A stretch of DNA of 37,586 nucleotides from JBKHJA01 sp046538375 (GTDB lineage: Bacteria > Acidobacteriota > Aminicenantia > Aminicenantales > Aminicenantaceae): contig JBKHJA010000008.1 of NCBI GenBank assembly GCA_046538375.1, positions 1 through 37,586 of the forward strand, given 5' to 3'. This document shows, piece after piece, positions 6,658-15,343 of this stretch. Made by a program: the position numbers and the translations under genes. The notes under the pieces are model-generated. The model was given only the letters and a program-made list of their open reading frames with translations, was not told the origin of the DNA and made no database searches. Position 1 is the stretch's first letter. Each line of letters starts with the position of its first letter.

Positions 6658-8253
6658 TTAATCGGGAATATTGTATTTTTTGAGTTTGTTGTACAGAGTG
6701 GTTCGAGAAATATCCAATATCTTCGCCGTTTTTCTCAGGTTGCGGCCAGTGGTTTTCAACAGATAAGCGATGTATTCTTTTTCCAGCTCATCCAGAGTGG
6801 AAAGGCGGTTTTTGTCCAGAAACGGGATTTTATGGGCTGAAGGGGAGACATCCTGAAGATATTTAGGGAGATCCTCCATACCGATGAAATCCTTTTGACA
6901 GAGCATGGCAGCTCTTTCCAGGACATTTTCCAGTTCTCTGACATTTCCCGGCCATCTGTACTGACGGAACAATTTCTGGACCTGTCTGGAGATGCCTTTC
7001 AGTTCTTTGCTGAATTGCATCCTGTATTGACCGAGAAAATGCCTGGCCAGCAGGGGAATATCTTCAGGTCTTTCCCTTAAAGGGGGAAGGTGGACTTCCA
7101 CTTTATTGAGGCGGTGAAAGAGGTCTTCCCGGAAGGATCCGGTTTGGATGCATTGGCGAAGGTTACGGCTGGTGGCTGCAATCACTTTCACATCCACTCT
7201 CCGGGTCTGGTTGGAACCCAGGGGTCTGAATTGATGGTGTTCTAAAACTCTCAAAAGCTTGGCCTGCACGGGCAAAGGGATCTCTCCCATTTCATCCAGG
7301 AAAATAATTCCTCCATCAGCTTCTTCAAACAGGCCTTTCTTGTTCCTGTGGGCCCCGGTGAAAGCCCCTTTCATGTAGCCGAACAGCTCGGATTCAAAAA
7401 GGCTTTCAGGAACAGAAACACAGTCGCAGACCACAAATCTTTTTGTTCTGGTAGAACTCAGGTTATGGATGGCCCGGGCAGCCATCTCTTTGCCGGTGCC
7501 CGTTTCACCGGTGATCAAAACGCTGATGAAATATTTGGATATGTTCTCAATCAGGGAAAAGACTTCCAGCATGTAAGGGCTTTTGCCGATCATTCCATGA
7601 AAATAATATTTCTTTTCCAGCTTTTTTTCCAAGCGGAGGGTTTCCTTTCTCAGATTTCTTTTGTTTGAGATCTTGTTCAATGTCTGCTCCAGAGAATCAA
7701 GCTGGAAGGGAGCGGCCAGAAAATCGGTTGCACCATGATGGATAAGATCCATCACTTCCTCTGAGGAAAAATTTTCGCCCAGAATGACCACATCCAGAAG
7801 AGAGTCGAATTTCTTTAATCTGCTGAGAAGTGAAGAGGCTTGTTCTTTTTTCGCCTCCAGGAGGACCACATGGATCTGATTTTTTTTGATACAAGAGAGC
7901 ATATCCTGTTCCGGATAGCCGCAGACAATATTCCAGAGATTTGCCAGCGAAGAATTTTTTATCCTTTTGTTCAGCGAAGAATCTCTGCACATCAACAGCA
8001 AATTCATGTCGGTCTTGGGTATTTTTTTCTCTGCTGAGGGTTTTGTTTTGGTCAGTGTGGGAGTTTGGTTTTGCTCAGGGATCTTCATTTTAAATAACGG
8101 TTTCTCCCTATTTTCACCTTTTTCTGTATGGTTCTGTGTGAAGTCTTTCTTTCGGGAACAATCTTTATGGAGATAAAGGAATAAGTAAATAACCCTTAGG
8201 GATGATTCGCAAGGTGATTTTTTCTTTTTCTGTTCAAAACGCTTGACATTCAT
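6658..8253 (-). CDS. Sigma-54-dependent transcriptional activator with degenerate receiver domain
   Basis: NtrC-family enhancer-binding protein. In the longest frame (531 aa) the receiver-like domain spans about 83-195, the AAA+ domain 220-460 and the Fis-type HTH 485-531. Walker A is GETGTGKE (249-256), the sigma-54 loop GAFTGA (296-301) and Walker B GGIIFLDEMGE. The receiver has lost its chemistry: E133 stands where the phosphorylated Asp should be, G159 replaces the Ser/Thr and A181 replaces the Lys. The first 55 residues look non-domain and ATG 8253 has no Shine-Dalgarno sequence. The true start is probably ATG 8088, where GGGAG lies rather far upstream, giving 476 aa. No histidine kinase gene is nearby. 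It probably controls 5467-6362. Confidence 0.92.
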   Translation of the reverse strand: MNVKRFEQKKKKSPCESSLRVIYLFLYLHKDCSRKKDFTQNHTEKGENREKPLFKMKIPEQNQTPTLTKTKPSAEKKIPKTDMNLLLMCRDSSLNKRIKNSSLANLWNIVCGYPEQDMLSCIKKNQIHVVLLEAKKEQASSLLSRLKKFDSLLDVVILGENFSSEEVMDLIHHGATDFLAAPFQLDSLEQTLNKISNKRNLRKETLRLEKKLEKKYYFHGMIGKSPYMLEVFSLIENISKYFISVLITGETGTGKEMAARAIHNLSSTRTKRFVVCDCVSVPESLFESELFGYMKGAFTGAHRNKKGLFEEADGGIIFLDEMGEIPLPVQAKLLRVLEHHQFRPLGSNQTRRVDVKVIAATSRNLRQCIQTGSFREDLFHRLNKVEVHLPPLRERPEDIPLLARHFLGQYRMQFSKELKGISRQVQKLFRQYRWPGNVRELENVLERAAMLCQKDFIGMEDLPKYLQDVSPSAHKIPFLDKNRLSTLDELEKEYIAYLLKTTGRNLRKTAKILDISRTTLYNKLKKYNIPD

Positions 8254-8297
8254 TGAATTTTTCGCTAAGGTACACCGTCATTGAGATGAATACAATA

Positions 8298-8313
8298 ATA
8301 CTATATATAGTAT
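8298..8313. promoter_or_regulatory. AT-rich palindrome between divergent genes
   Basis: ATACTATATATAGTAT is a perfect 16-bp palindrome between the activator gene and the SpoIID-like gene. It could be an operator or simply promoter-like AT-rich DNA for the activator gene. No partner site is seen. Confidence 0.25.
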
Positions 8314-8351
8314 GTAGAAAAAGATGATGTATCACATATTGAATTTTCTTC

Positions 8352-8381
8352 TTGACAAAGGGATGCCGCCTCTTTTATAAT
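8352..8381 (+). promoter_or_regulatory. Consensus sigma-70 promoter of the SpoIID-like gene
   Basis: TTGACA (8352-8357), 18-bp spacer, TATAAT (8376-8381): both hexamers are perfect. Transcription would start near 8388. The leader is very short, with AGGA at 8387-8390 before ATG 8402, so the ATG may be read from a nearly leaderless mRNA. Confidence 0.75.
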
Positions 8382-8401
8382 TTCTTAGGATAAGTCAGCA
8401 A

Positions 8402-10618
8402 ATGCATAAACCCCTGCAAAAACATATGAAACTGTTCATAGGCATACTGGCGGCCTTTTTTATCATCGGGGGTCAGCCCGCTGAATTCGGCAAAGAAAAG
8501 ACCTTTTTTCATGGATATTTGATAGAAAAACCCATAATTAAAATTGGACTGGGAGTCAATCTGAACGACATAAAAATTTCCGCCTCTTCTGGAATGAAGA
8601 TTTATGAGATAAACGCCCAATACAAGCTTATTGCTGATGATACCGATGAAGTCCGGATAAAAGGAAAGAAGGAGAAATTGACTGAGAAGTATTTGGTTCA
8701 GGCGGCCCAGACAAAAGACAAAGAGCTGGCAGAACTGGCAGCAGAAGATTTGCGGACCAAAATCGAAAACAAAATATATACCACAGAGAATACTGAAACC
8801 GAAATAGCCGGGACCTTTCAAGTCAAGGTGGGGGATTTCTTAACGCGAGGAGATGCCTTGAATTTCATCAAAGAGCTCAATCGGTTGGGGATTAAAGAAT
8901 GCTGGATTTTAAGGGAAGAAGTCACCACAGATGAATCAAAGCCGCATTGGATTCTGGTCAACGATGAGTTGAAAAATTTGCATGAAGAGGCCGTTCTTTA
9001 TTTCATACCAAGCAGTAAACAGAGCTTTCTCACTTATAAGGGCAGGGATTACCGAGGTCTCTTTGTTCTCAAGGCCAGCCGCAGAGGCATTGTCCTGATC
9101 AATATTCTGAACATTGAGGACTACCTGAGAGGAGTGGTTCCCAGTGAGCTTTCTCCGTATGATTTCAGTGAACTGGAGGCCCATAAGGCTCTGGCGGTGG
9201 CCGCCCGCACCTATGCTATCAAGAAATTGGGGATGAATGATGATCTGGGTTTTGATCTCTCTGATACTCCTCATTCTCAATTTTATCAGGGAATGAATGC
9301 CGAGCATCCTTTGAGCAGTCAAGCTGTGGAGTTAACAAAAGGTGAAGTGGCGGTTTATAAAGGAAAACTGATTGACGCTCTTTACACCAGCACGTGTGGA
9401 GGGATGACAGAGAATGTGGAAAATGTTTTTGGGGGGCCTTCCCTACCTTATCTGAGAAGTACAGAATGCGTGTATGAAAAACAGAAAGAGTGGTTGATTC
9501 ACTCCAACCACAGACTCTTACCTGTGCTGGTGGAAGAGAGCAATATCAGCCCCATGATTGCTTCCCTGATTAGCTCTCATATTATCCCCCCCCGAACTGA
9601 CCCTGATTATTACAGCGGCAAGGCTTCCTATGAGGAAGCGGTGAATTGGATCAGGAAAGCTCTGGATTGGTTGGGCAAAACAAACCAGAATTTTTCATCC
9701 CCGTCCTCTTCTCTGAATTACGCCACTCTGGCCCGTCTTCTGGTTCAGGCCTTCGGATGGGAGGAGAGAGTTCAAAATCTTTTGCTTGAGGAAGAAAAGG
9801 ATTATATTTTAAAGGACTACCAGGAGTGGGAAGGGAAGGAAAGAGATGATTTGGCTTATTTGATTCAGGCAGGAATTTTTCCGCGATCTGAAGGAATAAA
9901 ACACCCCCAGAACTCCTTAAACCGGGGTGAGCTGGTCTTCTGCCTGGGAAAAATTGTCCAGAGCTATGGGAATCTGTTCAATGAAGGAGAGTTCAAACAG
10001 CTCCACCAGGGGGTTATGGAGCTGGAAGGGGAAAAAGAATCGAAGGAAATTCCCCTTTCACCTGATTTATTTCTTTTAAAAAACAATCATGAGGAATATT
10101 CTTTTTGTTCCCGGCTCTATCTGGTGGGAGGAGAAAAGGTGAGATGGGTGGAAAGAGAAGGAGAGGTAAAGATGCTGGAAGTGATTTATCCTCCTCATTC
10201 CAACGTTTTGGACCGAAAATCTATCTTCCATCGCTGGCAGGTCAGAAAAGAAAGAAAGAAGCTGGAGAAAAGGATAAATCAATTCTATCCCATCGGGGAG
10301 CTTCAAGATTTAATCCCCCAGAAAAGAGGGGAATCAAACCGGGCGGTGGAGCTTTTGATCAAGGGCAGCGAGGCTCAAGCTCTGGTTAAAGGCTTTAAGA
10401 TACGCAGAGTCCTGGGTCTCAGAGAAACACTTTTTGTTATTGACAGGGAATATGACCGTGACGGAAAAATTTCCTATTACGTCTTCTGCGGAAAGGGATG
10501 GGGACATGGAGTGGGCCTCTGCCAGGTGGGTGCTTTTGGCATGGCCCGGGCCGGTGCCGATTATAAAGAAATATTGAAAAAGTACTATAACGGTATTAGA
10601 ATAGCTAAACTTAACTAG
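8402..10618 (+). CDS. SpoIID/LytB-domain protein with SPOR-like region and large internal insertion
   Basis: Exported protein related to SpoIID, a lytic transglycosylase acting on stem-peptide-free peptidoglycan. Residues 9-28 form a signal or anchor segment. A SPOR-like segment lies near 137-172 (TFQVKVGDFLTRGDA). The SpoIID core begins about 210, with catalytic-type E249 in RGVVPSELSPYD, followed by AVAARTYAI and YTSTCGGMTE. The core closes only at about 690-735 (GKGWGHGVGLCQVGAFGMA). About 300 residues are inserted between. Part of this insertion (about 435-525; LNYATLARLLVQAFGW, LNRGELVFCLGKIV) resembles S-layer-homology repeats. At 738 aa it is about twice the usual length. A role in cell-wall remodelling is likely, not sporulation as such. 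Confidence 0.88.
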   Translation: MHKPLQKHMKLFIGILAAFFIIGGQPAEFGKEKTFFHGYLIEKPIIKIGLGVNLNDIKISASSGMKIYEINAQYKLIADDTDEVRIKGKKEKLTEKYLVQAAQTKDKELAELAAEDLRTKIENKIYTTENTETEIAGTFQVKVGDFLTRGDALNFIKELNRLGIKECWILREEVTTDESKPHWILVNDELKNLHEEAVLYFIPSSKQSFLTYKGRDYRGLFVLKASRRGIVLINILNIEDYLRGVVPSELSPYDFSELEAHKALAVAARTYAIKKLGMNDDLGFDLSDTPHSQFYQGMNAEHPLSSQAVELTKGEVAVYKGKLIDALYTSTCGGMTENVENVFGGPSLPYLRSTECVYEKQKEWLIHSNHRLLPVLVEESNISPMIASLISSHIIPPRTDPDYYSGKASYEEAVNWIRKALDWLGKTNQNFSSPSSSLNYATLARLLVQAFGWEERVQNLLLEEEKDYILKDYQEWEGKERDDLAYLIQAGIFPRSEGIKHPQNSLNRGELVFCLGKIVQSYGNLFNEGEFKQLHQGVMELEGEKESKEIPLSPDLFLLKNNHEEYSFCSRLYLVGGEKVRWVEREGEVKMLEVIYPPHSNVLDRKSIFHRWQVRKERKKLEKRINQFYPIGELQDLIPQKRGESNRAVELLIKGSEAQALVKGFKIRRVLGLRETLFVIDREYDRDGKISYYVFCGKGWGHGVGLCQVGAFGMARAGADYKEILKKYYNGIRIAKLN

Positions 10619-10739
10619 ATAGATTGAACAGTTTCCATGGTCAAAGAATGGATCAGAAACATTTTCCCAGCACCCAGCCTAATTCCTGATTTTTGTTTTG
10701 GAGGAATACAGCGTAACAGAGAAAAAAGAGAGAAAATAA

Positions 10740-11291
10740 GTGAAGAGTGAAGATTTAAAAAAAGACCTTATCCGGATAGTCAAAAAGAAATCTTTGATAA
10801 CAAACGTGGAAAGGGTTCTTGCTTCCGGGAGAACCAGCACTTATTACATCGATGCCAAGATGACCACTCTTGATCCTCAAGGAGCAAGGTTGACCGCTCA
10901 ATTGATTTTGGAGATTTTAAAGTCCTACCAGATTGATGCCATCGGCGGCTACACTTTGGGAGCAGATCCCATGGTGAGTGCCGTGGCTGCCCTGAGTGCG
11001 GGAACCGAAAGACCTCTTCCCGCTTTTATCGTAAGGAAAGAACCTAAAAAGCATGGGGAAAGAAAGATGATCGAAGGCCCCTTCCAGTCCGGGTGGAGAG
11101 TGGCGGTGGTGGATGATGTGGTCACCACAGGAGGCTCTACCTTGAAAGCATGCCGGGCTGTGGAAGAAGAAGGAGGAAAAGTGGCTGTGGCCTTGGCCTT
11201 GGTTGACCGTCAGGAGGGAGGAAGAGAAAATCTAGAAAAACACGGCTACACCTTCATTTCCCTGATCACCCGCCATGAGCTTCTCCAGTAA
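10740..11291 (+). CDS. pyrE: Orotate phosphoribosyltransferase
   Basis: Transfers the phosphoribosyl group of PRPP to orotate in de novo UMP synthesis. The PRPP-binding motif VAVVDDVVTTGGS is intact. Other family features are GRTSTYYIDAK near the N-terminus, GGYTLGADPM, and FIVRKEPKKHG (flexible-loop lysines). At 183 aa it is a normal length. The start is GTG 10740, and the upstream region is purine-rich without a sharp Shine-Dalgarno. No other pyrimidine genes are adjacent, so it is isolated from its pathway here. Confidence 0.93.
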   Translation: MKSEDLKKDLIRIVKKKSLITNVERVLASGRTSTYYIDAKMTTLDPQGARLTAQLILEILKSYQIDAIGGYTLGADPMVSAVAALSAGTERPLPAFIVRKEPKKHGERKMIEGPFQSGWRVAVVDDVVTTGGSTLKACRAVEEEGGKVAVALALVDRQEGGRENLEKHGYTFISLITRHELLQ

Positions 11292-11360
11292 ACACCCGGC
11301 TTACTAACCTAGAATATATCTTTCCACTCCCCCTTTCTTCACATCCCTGAAAATACAAGT

Positions 11361-11389
11361 TTGCTTTTTGGTGGGGATTTAAGTAAAAT
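11361..11389 (+). promoter_or_regulatory. Promoter candidate for nhaC-like gene
   Basis: TTGCTT (11361-11366), 17-bp spacer, TAAAAT (11384-11389). The -10 matches consensus at 5 of 6 positions, the -35 at 3 of 6. The GTG start lies 28 bp downstream of the -10. Confidence 0.45.
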
Positions 11390-11416
11390 GGGCTGTTTTT
11401 TCGAGAAGAAAGACCA

Positions 11417-12844
11417 GTGACGGAAAGAAGAAAAAAGATCAGCCCGCTGACAGCACTGATTCCGGTCGTTTTCCTCATCATAGCCTTGTTCTTCACCATT
11501 GTCATTTTCAAGCAGCCTCCTCACATCCCACTGATCTCTGCCGCTGCAGTGGCAGCCATTATAGCTGCTTCCCGGAAACATTCCTGGAAAGAGATCCAGG
11601 AAGGCATGGTTCACGGCATCACTCTGGCCATGGGAGCCATTTTGATTTTGATGGTCATCGGCACCATGATCGGAACCTGGATTTTGGGAGGGGTTGTTCC
11701 TTCCATGATTTATTATGGATTGAAGGTTCTCTCCCCCGGCATTTTCCTGGTGGCCACCCTTATCATCTGCTCCATTGTTTCCTTAGGAACTGGCTCTTCC
11801 TGGTCCACAGCCGGCACGGTGGGGGTGGCCCTCATCGGAGTAGGAAAAGGATTGGGTATTCCCGTTCCTATAGTGGCCGGGGCCATCATTTCTGGAGCTT
11901 ACTTTGGGGATAAAATGTCGCCTCTTTCCGACAGCACCAATCTTGCTCCCGCTGTTGCCGAGACAGATCTTTTTTCTCATATAAGACATATGGTGTATAC
12001 CACAGCTCCGGGCTATGTTATATCCCTCATCCTTTTTGGGTTGTTAGGATTCAAGTTTTCGGGGAAGGTGATAAAATCTGGAAACATAGAGGTTATTCTT
12101 TCCAGTTTAAAATCAAATTTTTTTATCCATCCCATCCTTCTCCTCCCTCCCTGTCTGGTTATAGTCATGGTGGTGAAAAAGATACCTCCGCTGCCGGCAT
12201 TGTTGGGAGGGACTGTGGTAGGAGGGATATTCGCCATGGCCACCCAGTCCAATTCTCTGGCTGAAGTTATCCAGGCCGCTCATTCTGGCTATATTTCTCA
12301 GACTGGAGTGGAGATGGTGGATGGTTTGCTGACCCGGGGGGGACTGACCAGCATGATGGAAACCGTAGCCTTGATCATGTGTGCTCTCTCCTTTGGAGGG
12401 ATAATGGAGAAGACAGGGATGCTTTCGGTCTTAGCCGAGACCATGCTCAAGAGAGTGAGAAGAACAGGGTCACTGGTGGCCACCACCATTTTCAGCTGTA
12501 TCAGTGTCAATGCCATTGCTTCTGACCAGTACATAGCCATTGTGATTCCAGGAAGAATGTACAAGAAAGCGTTTGATGCACAGAATCTTCATCCCAAAAA
12601 TCTTTCCCGCTGTCTGGAAGATTCCGGGACTCTTTCCTCTCCCCTTATTCCCTGGAACAGCTGCGGGGCTTTCATGCATGCCACCCTGGGAGTGAGCCCT
12701 CTTCTCTATCTTCCTTACGCTTTTCTCAATCTGGCCAATCCGGTGGTCTCCATTTTTTACGGGTACACGGGGATCACCATGGAAAAGCTTAAACCGGAAA
12801 CTCATTCTGGCCAGATAAGCGAGGAAGATGAGAAGAGCGGATGA
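11417..12844 (+). CDS. nhaC: Na+/H+ antiporter, NhaC family
   Basis: A 475-aa polytopic inner-membrane protein with NhaC-family signatures: SLGTGSSWSTAGTVGVAL, then GAIISGAYFGDKMSPLSDST with its conserved Gly/Asp/Ser residues, and CISVNAIASDQYIAIV plus SRCLEDSGTLSSPLIPWNS near the C-terminus. About 11-12 hydrophobic segments are visible. It would exchange Na+ for H+, though some relatives exchange malate/lactate or amino acids. It starts at GTG 11417. It appears monocistronic, with its own promoter candidate and the convergent kbl gene 30 bp downstream. Confidence 0.9.
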   Translation: MTERRKKISPLTALIPVVFLIIALFFTIVIFKQPPHIPLISAAAVAAIIAASRKHSWKEIQEGMVHGITLAMGAILILMVIGTMIGTWILGGVVPSMIYYGLKVLSPGIFLVATLIICSIVSLGTGSSWSTAGTVGVALIGVGKGLGIPVPIVAGAIISGAYFGDKMSPLSDSTNLAPAVAETDLFSHIRHMVYTTAPGYVISLILFGLLGFKFSGKVIKSGNIEVILSSLKSNFFIHPILLLPPCLVIVMVVKKIPPLPALLGGTVVGGIFAMATQSNSLAEVIQAAHSGYISQTGVEMVDGLLTRGGLTSMMETVALIMCALSFGGIMEKTGMLSVLAETMLKRVRRTGSLVATTIFSCISVNAIASDQYIAIVIPGRMYKKAFDAQNLHPKNLSRCLEDSGTLSSPLIPWNSCGAFMHATLGVSPLLYLPYAFLNLANPVVSIFYGYTGITMEKLKPETHSGQISEEDEKSG

Positions 12845-12874
12845 TACTGGCGCAGAATTCTTTTTTTTCTAGAT

Positions 12875-14077
12875 TCAGGATATGACCTTATATTTTTTCC
12901 CCACTTTGGTAAAGGCCTGGATAGCTTTATCCAGGTGATCTTTATCATGGGCAGCAGAGAGCTGGACTCTGATTCTTGCCTGGCCCCGGGGGACCACAGG
13001 ATAGTAGAAGCCGATCACATAGATGCCTTCATCAAGGAGGTCCCTGGCCATGTCTTGAGAGAGCTTGGCATCATTTTCGAATTTTCCGAGCATGATGGGC
13101 ACGATAGGATGAGCTCCGGGCCTTATGTCAAACCCGGCTTCGGTCATCTTTTCCCGGAAGTACTTGGTGTTCCATTCCAGTTTGTCTCTTAGCTCAGTGG
13201 TTTCTGAAAGGATATCAAACACAGCTATGGAGGCACCCACTACAGCAGGAGCAAGAGTGTTGCTGAAAAGATAAGGCCGGGAGCGCTGCCGGTACAATTC
13301 GATAAGTTCTTTTCTTCCAGAAATGAATCCCCCGGAAGCTCCTCCCAGAGCTTTGCCCAGGGTTCCGGTGATGATATCAACCCTGCCCATCACTCCTCTG
13401 AATTCTGGAGTGCCTCTTCCTGTTTTGCCCAGAAACCCGGTGGCGTGAGCATCGTCGATCAACACCAGAGAATCGTATTTTTCAGCCACATCACAGATTT
13501 CATCCAGTTTGGCGATATCACCATCCATGGAGAACACGCCGTCGGTTGCCACCAACCGGTAGCGGGCATCTTGGGCTTGTTTTAATTTCTCTTCTAAATC
13601 CGCCATATCTGCATGCTGGAAAATAAATCTCTGGGCTTTGCACAGGCGGATGCCGTCGATGATAGAGGCGTGGTTGAGCTGGTCGGTGATGATGGCGTCT
13701 TCTTTTCCCAGAATAGGTTCAAACACTCCCCCGTTGGCATCAAAACAGGCAGCAAACAGAATAGAGTCGTCAGTCTGGAGGAATTTCGATATCTTCTCTT
13801 CGAGTATCTTGTGGATATCTTGAGTTCCACAGATAAACCGGACTGAACTCATTCCGTAGCCCCATTCATCAAGAGTCTTATGGGCGGCTTCGATCACTTT
13901 GGGGTGACTGGAGAGGCCCAGGTAGTTATTGGCACAAAAATTCAAAACCTTTAAGCCGCTTTTAACCTCGATTTCTGCGCCTTGGGGGGTGATGATGATT
14001 CTTTCATCTTTGTACAGGCCAGCTTCAAGAATAGATTGGATTTCTTTGGTTAAATCTTCCTTGATTTTTCCGTACAT
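12875..14077 (-). CDS. kbl: Glycine C-acetyltransferase (2-amino-3-ketobutyrate CoA ligase)
   Basis: PLP enzyme that cleaves 2-amino-3-ketobutyrate with CoA to glycine and acetyl-CoA. Counting from ATG 14077 the protein has 400 aa. It has the family patterns NFCANNYLGLSSHP, TDQLNHASIIDG and VLIDDAHATGFLG, with PLP lysine K242 in TGTLGKALGG (K244 in E. coli Kbl). ATG 14077 is preceded by AAGGAGG 5 nt upstream; the in-frame ATG at 14101 has no such site. It lies downstream of the SDR-type threonine dehydrogenase with a 118-bp gap. Together they convert threonine to glycine and acetyl-CoA. Confidence 0.95.
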   Translation of the reverse strand: MYGKIKEDLTKEIQSILEAGLYKDERIIITPQGAEIEVKSGLKVLNFCANNYLGLSSHPKVIEAAHKTLDEWGYGMSSVRFICGTQDIHKILEEKISKFLQTDDSILFAACFDANGGVFEPILGKEDAIITDQLNHASIIDGIRLCKAQRFIFQHADMADLEEKLKQAQDARYRLVATDGVFSMDGDIAKLDEICDVAEKYDSLVLIDDAHATGFLGKTGRGTPEFRGVMGRVDIITGTLGKALGGASGGFISGRKELIELYRQRSRPYLFSNTLAPAVVGASIAVFDILSETTELRDKLEWNTKYFREKMTEAGFDIRPGAHPIVPIMLGKFENDAKLSQDMARDLLDEGIYVIGFYYPVVPRGQARIRVQLSAAHDKDHLDKAIQAFTKVGKKYKVIS

Positions 14078-14195
14078 TTGCACCTCCTTTTTGGGACTCA
14101 ACTATACCAAAATTGTCCTGGGAGGTCTACATTTTTTATAGATCTGTCTGTAAGCATCCTTATTTTCGTTATAGGGGTGAGGAGATAAAGGGGGA

Positions 14196-15176
14196 TCAAT
14201 AGTTCAGCTTGCCTTGTTTTTGACGGTCGCTCAGAACGTCCAGCATATCTTTGGTCATGGCTCCGAGATCATAGCTGGGCTGCCAATCCCATTCTTCCCT
14301 GGCAGCAGAATCATCCAAGGAGTTGGGCCAGGAGTCAGCGATTTCCTGACGAAAATCAGGCTGGTATTCGCAGACAAATTCAGGAATATGTTTTTTGATT
14401 TCGGCTGCCAATTCGCCAGCAGTGAAGCTCATCCCGGTCACGTTGAAGTCTGAGTGATGTTTGAGCCGGGAAAGGTCAGCTTCCATCAAATCCATGGCGG
14501 CCTTGAGACAATCGGGCATGTACATCATGGGAAGCATGGTGTCCTGGCGGACAAAGCAGGTGTACTTTTTATTCTTAACCGCTTCGAAGAAGATGGCCAC
14601 AGCAAAGTCTGTGGTGCCTCCACCGGGCAGAGTTTCATAGCTGATGATCCCGGGATAGCGGCACCCCCGAACATCCAGGCCATAACGTTTGACATAGTAG
14701 TCGCAGAGAAGCTCGCCGGCCACTTTGGTCACTCCGTACATGGTGGTTGGCCTTAATACCGTCTCCTGGGGAGTATTATCTAAAGGAGTCCCGGGCCCGA
14801 ATACAGCGATAGAGCTGGGAACGAAAATCCTGGTCAGATCATGCTCCCTGGCTGCCTCCAGGATATTGTATGTTCCGTTCATGTTGACATCCCAGGCGAG
14901 CTGGGGATTTTTTTCGCCTGCTGCCGAGAGAATGGCGGAGAGGTGATAGATGGTATCGATGTTGTATTTATTGACTGCTTCTTCGATGGTCTCCCTTTTA
15001 GCCACGTCGATGAATTCAAAAGGCCCTGAGTCACGGAGCTCAGGCTGGGGCTTTGTTCTGTGTCCTGTGGCCAGCACATTGTCGTTGCCGTATTTTTTCC
15101 GCAGAGCCATGGTCAACTCCGAGCCGATCTGACCTACGGAACCGGTGACCATGATTTTTTTCATTTCTTTGGCCAT
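14196..15176 (-). CDS. tdh: L-threonine 3-dehydrogenase, SDR (epimerase-like) type
   Basis: NAD-dependent short-chain dehydrogenase of the extended GalE-like group that oxidises L-threonine to 2-amino-3-ketobutyrate. It has an N-terminal GSVGQIGSE nucleotide-binding loop, IYHLSAILSAAGE, S/Y/K catalytic residues in PSSIAVFGPGTP and MYGVTKVAGE, then GCRYPGIIS and LPMMYMPDC. This combination is typical of the non-zinc threonine dehydrogenases. At 326 aa the length is normal. ATG 15176 has GGAGG about 8 nt upstream. The adjacent kbl gene makes the assignment firm. It is transcribed from the strong promoter at 15231-15259. Confidence 0.93.
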   Translation of the reverse strand: MAKEMKKIMVTGSVGQIGSELTMALRKKYGNDNVLATGHRTKPQPELRDSGPFEFIDVAKRETIEEAVNKYNIDTIYHLSAILSAAGEKNPQLAWDVNMNGTYNILEAAREHDLTRIFVPSSIAVFGPGTPLDNTPQETVLRPTTMYGVTKVAGELLCDYYVKRYGLDVRGCRYPGIISYETLPGGGTTDFAVAIFFEAVKNKKYTCFVRQDTMLPMMYMPDCLKAAMDLMEADLSRLKHHSDFNVTGMSFTAGELAAEIKKHIPEFVCEYQPDFRQEIADSWPNSLDDSAAREEWDWQPSYDLGAMTKDMLDVLSDRQKQGKLNY

Positions 15177-15230
15177 TTGTTTGCCTCCAGAGTATTGCGT
15201 TTATTCCTGTTCAAAGAGCGGTTGGATTTA

Positions 15231-15259
15231 CTTATATAAAGCTTGGCAGAATATGTCAA
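15231..15259 (-). promoter_or_regulatory. Sigma-70 promoter of tdh-kbl
   Basis: Minus strand: TTGACA (15259-15254), 17-bp spacer, TATAAG (15236-15231). Near-consensus with ideal spacing, 55 bp before the tdh ATG. Confidence 0.7.
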
Positions 15260-15343
15260 TAAAAAGATAGAATCCGAATATCCCATTCTCCCTCTTCCCA
15301 TTGTGTGGGGATTAGGATAAACTTCAAGGAAGAGGGGAGAAAA

